Source: Bryobacteraceae bacterium
Lineage (GTDB): Bacteria > Acidobacteriota > Terriglobia > Bryobacterales > Bryobacteraceae
Length of the DNA: 47,520 nt
Reading direction: 5' to 3'
Assembly (NCBI GenBank): GCA_028275505.1
Contig: JAPWUP010000008.1
Span: 1-47,520 of the forward strand
Shown: positions 41,832 through 47,520 of the stretch, one piece after another
How positions within the stretch are numbered: the first letter of the stretch is position 1
How the letters are laid out: each line of letters opens with the position of its first letter
The notes under the pieces: generated by a model
Database searches by the model: none
Seen by the model: the letters and a program-made list of their open reading frames with translations, nothing else
Told to the model about the DNA's origin: nothing
Program-made: the position numbers and the translations under genes

Positions 41832-42176
41832 TCAGATCAGGCTCCGCAGCAAGGATGCGGGCCCGCGCAGTCGGAGGCGTTCCTTGACGCCGCTTGAGGG
41901 AGCAGAGGGCGTTGTCTCGATTTGTCCGGTCATCAGGCGGTAATGGCGAACAAGCTCCTCCTCGTCGAACTGGATCGCTCGCGCGTATTGCCGCAGGTAG
42001 TTGAGATCGTAAATTCCGCCGGGCAGACAGTCGAAGCGGCTTTCTTCGATGGCCCGCAAATAGCCGAGGCTGATTTTTGTGGCTTCGGCGATCTGTTGCA
42101 GGCTCAGGCCGCGCTTTTCTCGCCATGCGGCCAGATCGGGCAGGACGCGGGACGGGGCAGCGGGTCGCTCGTTCAT
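41832..42176 (-). CDS. RodZ-like helix-turn-helix protein (HTH domain only)
   Basis: A 114-aa protein whose residues about 12-85 match the HTH_25 domain of RodZ: LAAWREKRGLSLQQIAEATK as helices 1-2, ISLGYLRAIEESRFDCLPGG as the recognition region, and YDLNYLRQYARAIQFDEEEL. RodZ itself continues into a membrane helix and periplasmic domain linking MreB to the wall; here only a 30-residue polar/basic tail follows, so this is a soluble stand-alone version that could bind DNA or MreB. It is upstream of the MEMO gene in the same direction and divergent from the SLOG gene. Confidence 0.85.
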   Translation of the reverse strand: MNERPAAPSRVLPDLAAWREKRGLSLQQIAEATKISLGYLRAIEESRFDCLPGGIYDLNYLRQYARAIQFDEEELVRHYRLMTGQIETTPSAPSSGVKERLRLRGPASLLRSLI

Positions 42177-42282
42177 GCTCTCTCGCCACTATGACGCAGC
42201 CGGGCGGGAAAGTCAAATGCGGCGGGCGGGCGCGTCCACATCGCGGGCCGTCCCCGTTAATATGGTGCGGGAGCAGCCAGCG

Positions 42283-42816
42283 ATGAAGCGACCGGCGCAT
42301 CGTCCTTTGCAAGCTGCGGTGATTGGGGACGCCAGCCCGCCACCCGAAGTCGCGCAGGCCGCCGAGCAACTCGGCAGACGCCTCGCGCGCCTGGGCATCA
42401 CGGTGATCACGGGCGGGCTGGGCGGCGTGATGGAAGCCGTGAGTCGAGGGGCGCGCCAGGCGGGCGGTCTGGTGGTGGGCATCGTGCCCTCGAGCCGGCT
42501 GGAAGAAGCCAACCCCTGGTGCACTGTGGTCTTGCCCACCGGCTTGGGGCACGCACGCAACGTCCTCACCGCGCTGGCAGGAGACCTGGTGATCGCGCTG
42601 GGCGGCGGCGCCGGAACGCTATCCGAGATCTGTTTCGCCTGGATCCACGGCCGCCCCATCCTGCTCTGGGAAGGTTCGGGCGGCTGGACGGACCGACTCG
42701 AGGGCGCTCCCCTGGATTCGCGGGCCAGTTCCACCATTCACCGCTGCCGCTCCCTGGACGAGATCGAGCGCGTCATCCGCGAGTTGTTCGGCGACGCGCC
42801 CTCAGCTTCGCTCTGA
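42283..42816 (+). CDS. SLOG/LOG-like nucleotide-binding protein (TIGR00725-like)
   Basis: The ATG at 42283, with GGGAG ten bases before, gives 177 aa; an ATG at 42262 is possible but has no ribosome-binding site. The Rossmann-like core contains LQAAVIGDASPPPEVAQAAE, ITVITGGLGGVMEAVSRGAR and DLVIALGGGAGTLSEICFAW, the GG-x-GT-x-x-E pattern of the SLOG superfamily. Related proteins include cytokinin-activating LOG enzymes, molybdenum-cofactor carrier proteins and nucleotide-sensing proteins. Because the LOG phosphoribohydrolase Arg motif before the Gly-rich loop (PGGxGT) is changed to LGGGAGT, a carrier or sensing role is as likely as hydrolase activity. The next gene starts 15 nt downstream, so it may be co-transcribed with the Tat-exported proteins. 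Confidence 0.8.
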   Translation: MKRPAHRPLQAAVIGDASPPPEVAQAAEQLGRRLARLGITVITGGLGGVMEAVSRGARQAGGLVVGIVPSSRLEEANPWCTVVLPTGLGHARNVLTALAGDLVIALGGGAGTLSEICFAWIHGRPILLWEGSGGWTDRLEGAPLDSRASSTIHRCRSLDEIERVIRELFGDAPSASL

Positions 42817-42831
42817 ACTCTGGAGGCTTCC

Positions 42832-44289
42832 ATGGGACAACTTTCCCGTCGCACGTTCCTGCAATCGGCGGCGCTGGCGTCCGCCCAGTCGCCCGCTGCG
42901 CCCCGCATGATCGGCATTCAGATTGGCGCCGTGTCTTTTCTGGACGAAGGCGTCGAACCGGTGCTCGACATTCTGCAACAGAAGGCCGCCATCAACACCC
43001 TTTTCGTGGCGACTTTCACTTACGGGCGCGGAATCGCCGGACGGCAGGTGCCCGGCCAGCCCTTGCCCGATCACGGCAAGCAGGAGTACGACCTGGATTT
43101 CCGCGGCGGATGTTTCACCCGCATGCGACCCGAGTTTTACCGCGATACCGTGCTCAAGGATGTGCGTTCCCGCGATTACGGCGATTACGACGTGCTCGAG
43201 GCTGTTCTTCCCGCCGCCCATCGCCGCGGTTTGAAGGTTTTCTGCTGGTACGAGGACGTGTGGCGTAACGACGTCCCCGGCATCGAAAAAGTGCAGGAAG
43301 TGGATCTTTACGGCCGCCGCGGTTCACGCACTTGCCTGAACAACCCGGATCATCGCGCCTTCCTGGCCGCTATTGCCGAGGACTGGACACGCAGTTACCC
43401 GATTGACGGCATCATGTGGGGATCGGAGCGGCACGGCGCGCTCGGCCTGGCGCTGGGCGCCAGTCACGGCGGGCGCTCCAGCGATCCTTCCCGCGTCGGC
43501 TGCTTCTGCACTTACTGCGAACGCAAGGCCCGCGAGCGCGGCCTCGACCCTGCCCGCGCCAGGGAAGGCTTCCGCACCCTCGAGCAGTTCGTGCGCGCGG
43601 CCCGCTCCGGGCAGCGGCCCGTGGACGGTTACTTCGTGCAGTTTCTGCGAATTCTCATGCGGTACCCGGAGATTCTAGCCTGGGAGCAGCTTTTCCACGA
43701 CAGTCTGCGGGAATGCTACCGGCTGATTTACGATCGCGTGAAATCCGCGAGGCGCTCGGTCCTGGTGGGCTGGCATATCTGGCACAACAATTCGTTCAGT
43801 CCTTTCTATCGCGCCCAGCAGGATCTGCGCCAGCTCGTCCCCTGCTCGGACTTTCTGAAAATTGTCATGTATCATAACTGCGCGGGCGAACGCATGGCCA
43901 GTTACATAGACAGCGTCCAGCAACACATTTTCGGCGACATGAGCAAGCAGGAGGCCCTCGATTTTCACTACCGCGTCATGAATTTCGCCGAGGGAACTTA
44001 CGAGCGCATCCCCTTTACCGGTTTCTCGGCGGATTACGTTTTCCGGGAAACGCAACGCGCGCTCCGGGCCGTGGAGGGGACTCCGACCCGCATCTGGCCG
44101 GGCATTGACATTGACATTCCCACGGCGCTGGAACATTCGCGCTCCACGCCCGAGGGAACACGGGCGGCCGTCCTGGCCGCTCTCCGCGCCGGTGCCCACG
44201 GCGTTCTGCTTTCGCGCAAGTATTCGGAAATGCGGCTGGCAAATCTGGCGGCGGCGGGCGAGGCCATCCGGGAGTTCGGGGCCGCCTGA
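42832..44289 (+). CDS. Tat-exported putative glycoside-hydrolase-like protein 1, with CxCxxC motif
   Basis: A 485-aa protein with ribosome-binding site GGAGG and a Tat signal (GQLSRRTFLQSAALASAQ). The rest looks like an (alpha/beta)8-barrel: AINTLFVATFTYGRG, RGLKVFCWYEDVWRN, YPIDGIMWGSERHGALGLAL and SVLVGWHIWHNNSFSPFYRA. The motif CFCTYCERKA around residue 224 has three closely spaced cysteines (C-x-C-x-x-C), shared with the next protein. Glu in GIMWGSERHG is a candidate catalytic or ligand residue. I do not recognise a named family; similar uncharacterised proteins occur in Acidobacteria and Planctomycetes. It ends 14 nt before the next start, so the pair is an operon, likely acting on a common carbohydrate outside the cytoplasm. 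Confidence 0.75.
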   Translation: MGQLSRRTFLQSAALASAQSPAAPRMIGIQIGAVSFLDEGVEPVLDILQQKAAINTLFVATFTYGRGIAGRQVPGQPLPDHGKQEYDLDFRGGCFTRMRPEFYRDTVLKDVRSRDYGDYDVLEAVLPAAHRRGLKVFCWYEDVWRNDVPGIEKVQEVDLYGRRGSRTCLNNPDHRAFLAAIAEDWTRSYPIDGIMWGSERHGALGLALGASHGGRSSDPSRVGCFCTYCERKARERGLDPARAREGFRTLEQFVRAARSGQRPVDGYFVQFLRILMRYPEILAWEQLFHDSLRECYRLIYDRVKSARRSVLVGWHIWHNNSFSPFYRAQQDLRQLVPCSDFLKIVMYHNCAGERMASYIDSVQQHIFGDMSKQEALDFHYRVMNFAEGTYERIPFTGFSADYVFRETQRALRAVEGTPTRIWPGIDIDIPTALEHSRSTPEGTRAAVLAALRAGAHGVLLSRKYSEMRLANLAAAGEAIREFGAA

Positions 44290-44303
44290 GGAGGCGTGCG
44301 GCG

Positions 44304-46568
44304 ATGTCGCGTAGCTTGCTGCCCCCTGTTCTTACGCGCCGCGCCTTTCTCGGGTCCGCCGCCGTGGCGCTGTCCGGCGCTCGTTCTTCCGGCGAGCCCT
44401 GGTACCGCCGGGTCTATCGCTGGGGCCAGACCAACATCACGGAAAAGGACCCGGAGCGTTACGACATCGAATGGTGGCGTCGCCATTGGAAACGCACCGC
44501 CGTGCAGGCCGTGATCATCAATGCCGGCGGCATCGTGGCTTACTATCCCAGTAAGTTTCCCTTGCATTACCGGGCCCGTTTTCTGGGCGGTCGCGATTTG
44601 TTCGGCGAACTCGTCGAGGCGGCGCACCGTGACGGCATTTACGTCATGGCGCGCATGGATTCCAGCCGCGCCAGCGAAGAATTTTTCCGGGCTCACCCCG
44701 ACTGGTTTGCGCGCGACCGCCAGGGCAATCCCTATCGTGCGGGGGATCGCTATCTGGCCTGCATCAACAGCCCTTACTTCGAAGAGTATCTTCCCGGCGT
44801 CCTCGTCGAAATCATCGAGCGCTATCATCCCGATGGTTTCACGGACAACAGTTGGGCTGGCCTGGGCCGCGACAGCATTTGTTACTGTACTTACTGCGAG
44901 CGTTCCTTTCGCGCGGCTACCGGTCTGGCGCTGCCCGAGCGGCACGACTGGGACGATCCGGCCTTCCGGCGCTGGATCTTGTGGAGTTACCGCCGGCGGC
45001 TGGAAATCTGGGATCTGAACAATCGCACTACGCAATCGGCTGGCGGGCCGGAGTGTATCTGGTCGGGAATGCTCAGCGGCTCGCTTTCCGGTCTGGCTCG
45101 CAGCTTTCGCGATCTGCGCGAAATCGCCCGCCGGGCGCACATTCTCATGCTCGATCACCAGCGGCGCGAGGACGACCTCGGTTTTCCACAGAACGGCGAT
45201 CTCGGCAAGCGCATCCACGAGCTGGCGGGCTGGGACAAACTGGCGCCGGAGAGCATGGCCATGTACCAGAACCATCCGGGCTACTTCCGCGTGACGAGCA
45301 AAACGCCGGCCGAGGCCCGGCTGTGGATGATCGCGGGCATCGCGGGCGGCATCCAGCCGTGGTGGCACTACGTGGGCGCCTACCACGAGGACCGCCGCAT
45401 GTACCGCACGCCGGAGCCGGTCATGAACTGGGTCCGCGAGAACCAGGAGTTTCTGGTCCGGCGCGAGCCGGTGGCTTCGGTGGGGTTGGTGTGGTCCCAG
45501 CGCAACGCGGATTTCTTCGGGCGGGATCAGGCAGCGGACCGGGTGGAAGCGCCGTACTACGGCTTCATGCACGTCCTGGTGCGGGCGCGCATCCCCTATT
45601 TGCCGGTGCACGTGGATGACATCCCGGCCGGTCCCGAGCGCTTCGCCGTGCTCATTCTGCCCAACCTCGGTTCGCTCAGCGACGCGCAGTGCGAGGCGAT
45701 TCGCCGGTACGTGAAGGCAGGCGGCTCGCTCGTGGCTACCGGCGCCACTTCGCTTTATGACGAATGGGGCGATCCGCGCCCGGATTACGCGCTGGCGGAC
45801 GTGTTCGGCGCCCATCTCGATTCGGCCGCGCCGCGATTGCCCGCAATGCGCACAGCGACTGCCGGCCCGCCGGCGGACGAGCACACTTATTTGCGCCTGC
45901 ATCCGCAGTGGCGCGCGCGGGTTGACGGCCCCAAGGCCGGGGATGAGCCCGCCCCGACCGGTTCGCGGCACGTTGTTCTGAACGGCTTCGAAGAGACCGA
46001 TCTGATCCCCTACGGCGGAAATCTCCTGCCTCACCGCTTCGCCGCCGGCGCGATCGTGCCGCTGACCTTCGTGCCGGCGTTCCCCACCTATCCGCCAGAG
46101 TTCGCGTGGATGCGCACTGCCGACAGCGGCCTGCCCGCGCTGGTTTTGAGCGAGCGCGGGCGCTCGCGCATCGCCTTCCTGCCCGCGGATCTGGACCGGC
46201 GTTACTTCCGCCAGCACCTGCCCGATCACGCACGGCTGCTCGAAAACCTGGTGCGCTGGTGCGCCGGCGATTCGATTCCGCTGGCCGTCGAGGGACCAGG
46301 CCTGCTCGATTGCCACCTGTATCGCCAGCCTGGCCGCTGGATCCTCCACATCGTCAACCTGACCAACCCCGGGGCCTGGCGCGCGCCTGTTGAAGAGTTG
46401 TATCCGGTGGGGCCTCTGCGCGTTTCGATCCGGGTGGGGGACGGCGGGGCGCCGCGGCGCGCCATGGCTCGTGTGGCAGGCCGCTCGTTGCCGCTGAGGC
46501 GGCGCGATAGCTGGGTGCGAGTGGAACTGTCATCCGTGCTCGATCACGAAATGATCGTGCTCGAGTGA
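44304..46568 (+). CDS. Tat-exported putative glycoside hydrolase 2 (GH42-like layout), with CxCxxC motif
   Basis: A 754-aa protein with ribosome-binding site GAGGAGG and a Tat signal (LTRRAFLGSAAVALSG). Residues about 30-390 resemble a TIM barrel of the hypothetical-glycosidase type (DGIYVMARMDSSRASEEFFR, HPDGFTDNSWAGLGRDSICY), with the cysteine motif ICYCTYCERSF at about 190-200. Residues about 410-560 resemble a beta-galactosidase trimerisation domain (FAVLILPNLGSLSDAQCEA, RRYVKAGGSLVATGATSLYD). A C-terminal beta-domain follows. The layout is like GH42 relatives. The substrate and the catalytic acid pair are unclear. It is convergent with udk, 11 nt apart. Confidence 0.8.
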   Translation: MSRSLLPPVLTRRAFLGSAAVALSGARSSGEPWYRRVYRWGQTNITEKDPERYDIEWWRRHWKRTAVQAVIINAGGIVAYYPSKFPLHYRARFLGGRDLFGELVEAAHRDGIYVMARMDSSRASEEFFRAHPDWFARDRQGNPYRAGDRYLACINSPYFEEYLPGVLVEIIERYHPDGFTDNSWAGLGRDSICYCTYCERSFRAATGLALPERHDWDDPAFRRWILWSYRRRLEIWDLNNRTTQSAGGPECIWSGMLSGSLSGLARSFRDLREIARRAHILMLDHQRREDDLGFPQNGDLGKRIHELAGWDKLAPESMAMYQNHPGYFRVTSKTPAEARLWMIAGIAGGIQPWWHYVGAYHEDRRMYRTPEPVMNWVRENQEFLVRREPVASVGLVWSQRNADFFGRDQAADRVEAPYYGFMHVLVRARIPYLPVHVDDIPAGPERFAVLILPNLGSLSDAQCEAIRRYVKAGGSLVATGATSLYDEWGDPRPDYALADVFGAHLDSAAPRLPAMRTATAGPPADEHTYLRLHPQWRARVDGPKAGDEPAPTGSRHVVLNGFEETDLIPYGGNLLPHRFAAGAIVPLTFVPAFPTYPPEFAWMRTADSGLPALVLSERGRSRIAFLPADLDRRYFRQHLPDHARLLENLVRWCAGDSIPLAVEGPGLLDCHLYRQPGRWILHIVNLTNPGAWRAPVEELYPVGPLRVSIRVGDGGAPRRAMARVAGRSLPLRRRDSWVRVELSSVLDHEMIVLE

Positions 46569-46579
46569 GAGGGTTGGCG

Positions 46580-47212
46580 TCAGTGCGGTGGCGGCTCTCG
46601 CCGCGGCCACAGCCCGCGCCGTTCCAGCTCCCGCAGGACGCTTTCGACGAGCGCTTCGCGCGGAGCCGTGCCATCGAGCACCAGGTCTGCCCAGACCCGG
46701 GTCGGCAAAATGTAGCGCTCCGCCATGGGGCGCACGGTGCTCTCGAACTGCCGGCGGACGGACTCGGGGGTGCGGCCTCGCTCGCGCACGTCGCGCTCCA
46801 GTCGCCGCGCGAGGCATACCTCGTCGGGCGCCTCGACGAACACCTTGAAATCGAGCAGCGCACGAATGTCTTCCCGATAAAGCGTGAACAGACCCTCGAA
46901 GACCACGCAGTCCGCGGCCGCCACCCGGGTGCGCTGGTTGGTGCGTACGTGCTGCGTGAAGTCGTAGACAGGGATCTCGACCGTCTCGCCGGCCGCCAGG
47001 GCTGTTAAATGAGAGGCGAGCAGGTCCAGCTCGAGGGCGTCAGGGACGTCGAAGTTCCAGCGCGTGCGTTCCTCGAAGCTGAGGTGGGACAAGTCGCGGT
47101 AATAGCGATCGAGGGAGACGACGGTGGCGGGCAGCAGGGCGCCCAGCCTGTGGGCCAGCTCGCTTTTGCCCGCGCAGGATGGTCCGGCGATGCCGATGAG
47201 CAGAGGCTTCAA
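46580..47212 (-). CDS. udk: Uridine kinase family protein
   Basis: A 210-aa P-loop kinase: Walker A IGIAGPSCAGKSELAHRLG at residues 6-24, SLDRYYRDLSHLSFEERTRW with the substrate-binding Asp-x-Tyr-Tyr, VYDFTQHVRTNQRT, and VVFEGLFTLYREDIRAL. Uridine kinase phosphorylates uridine or cytidine in pyrimidine salvage. The start is TTG at 47210-47212, since Walker A must lie close to the N-terminus and no ATG or GTG precedes it; no Shine-Dalgarno is visible. The TTG overlaps a stop codon in another frame, so coupling to an upstream short frame is possible but unproved. ArgK/phosphoribulokinase-like relatives are less likely. Confidence 0.88.
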   Translation of the reverse strand: MKPLLIGIAGPSCAGKSELAHRLGALLPATVVSLDRYYRDLSHLSFEERTRWNFDVPDALELDLLASHLTALAAGETVEIPVYDFTQHVRTNQRTRVAAADCVVFEGLFTLYREDIRALLDFKVFVEAPDEVCLARRLERDVRERGRTPESVRRQFESTVRPMAERYILPTRVWADLVLDGTAPREALVESVLRELERRGLWPRREPPPH

Positions 47213-47520
47213 ATTTCGATGATAGGCGAGACAGGTAGCGCAGGGCGGGCCGCGCCTACCAGAATCCGGAGACGGTCTTCCAGCGATGGGAGCGGAGGGG
47301 CGGGGCTACCAGACATGCGCGTCGGTGCAGGGCATGGTCGTGTCTGCGAGTTCGGTGATGGGCTTGTCGGTTGGAGGGAAGCACGGCCTTTGCCGCGGCC
47401 TCGGATTGACCATTGACATCCCGGGGGTCCTGGCAGTATACTCCGGGGGATACGAGGCAGGCACCGGTCAGCGGACTGGAGAGGCCTTGAGATCACAGGT
47501 GGGGCAGTGCTCCTGGGAAG
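47213..47520. other. Right-end intergenic region
   Basis: About 308 nt with no convincing coding region. A minus-strand frame (47209-47496) exists but its translation is Pro/Ser/Arg-rich and its 5' half lies across a strong plus-strand promoter, so I do not call it a gene. I see no tRNA, repeat or clear riboswitch fold. The last ~70 nt, after the promoter, would be the leader of a gene beyond the window. Confidence 0.5.
47413..47442 (+). promoter_or_regulatory. Near-consensus sigma70-type promoter directed out of the right edge
   Basis: TTGACA (47413-47418) and TATACT (47437-47442) are separated by 18 nt. The transcript would start near 47449 and leave the window after about 70 nt, so the gene it drives is not seen. 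It is one of the two best promoter matches in the window. Confidence 0.65.

Noticed and set aside
44034-46349. 771-codon minus-strand frame opposite the second Tat-exported protein
   Set aside because: Shadow frame; no motif, and the plus-strand gene has a Tat signal and good ribosome-binding site.
47209-47496. 95-codon minus-strand frame touching the udk start
   Set aside because: Composition is not protein-like in its first half, and a strong plus-strand promoter lies inside it.
1-47520. tRNA, rRNA, CRISPR array, insertion sequence or prophage
   Set aside because: No cloverleaf-like segments, regularly spaced repeats, transposase or integrase motifs were seen on reading both strands; a covariance-model search would be needed to exclude small RNAs.

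Overview
This window looks like a chromosomal segment of an acidobacterium, most likely of the Solibacter/Bryobacter lineage. It is GC-rich and densely coded. Several family signatures are characteristic of that group: a beta-propeller protein ending in the Solibacter-type TIGR03437 domain (1279-4161), a large Oar-like TonB receptor with an N-terminal carboxypeptidase-regulatory domain (20276-23617), an acidobacterial VWFA-related protein (39494-40582), and many Tat- or Sec-exported glycan-handling proteins. The taxonomic call is inference from protein families; no rRNA is present.

Layout. (1) 1-4161, minus strand: an edge-truncated helical protein, a small DUF2007-like protein and an exported double beta-propeller protein. 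(2) 4320-16545, plus strand: a long Tad/Flp pilus locus. It runs DUF192 protein, TPR lipoprotein (TadD-like), Flp pilin (58 aa), GT-C-like membrane protein, CpaB, CpaC secretin, TadG-like, two TadE-like minor pilins, CpaE/TadZ, CpaF/TadA, TadB, TadC. Many genes overlap by 4 nt, indicating translational coupling. No prepilin peptidase (TadV/CpaA) lies in the window. (3) 16552-20035, minus: gyrA followed 7 nt later by larE. (4) 20210-23657: a well-formed sigma70-type promoter, an Oar-like TonB-dependent receptor and a hairpin between convergent genes. (5) 23663-30199: GDP-mannose pyrophosphorylase, an exported oligopeptidase B-like peptidase, a sulfatase/DUF1080 pair and a ribBA-like gene whose GTP cyclohydrolase II half has lost key catalytic residues. 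(6) 30237-36361: an exported clan GH-A-like hydrolase in an operon with a DUF5107-TPR protein, then a divergent glycine-rich secreted protein. (7) 36375-39438: ctaA-ctaB (heme A/O synthesis, implying a heme-copper oxidase and aerobic respiration) divergent from moeA. (8) 39494-47520: VWFA-related protein, MEMO-family protein with an extra N-terminal domain, RodZ-like HTH protein, SLOG/LOG-like protein, two tandem Tat-exported hydrolase-like proteins sharing a Cys-x-Cys-x-x-Cys motif, uridine kinase, and a strong promoter pointing out of the right edge.

Together the genes describe an aerobic, surface-attached heterotroph. The Tad pilus supports adhesion. The TonB receptor, sulfatase, DUF1080, DUF5107 and glycosidase-like proteins support uptake and degradation of complex (partly sulfated) glycans. 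The most notable oddities are the degenerate RibBA, the cysteine clusters shared by the two TadE-like proteins, the three-cysteine LarE coupled to gyrA, the paired Cys-motif exported hydrolases, and the VWFA protein without a canonical MIDAS motif. No tRNA, rRNA, CRISPR array, transposase or integrase was recognised.
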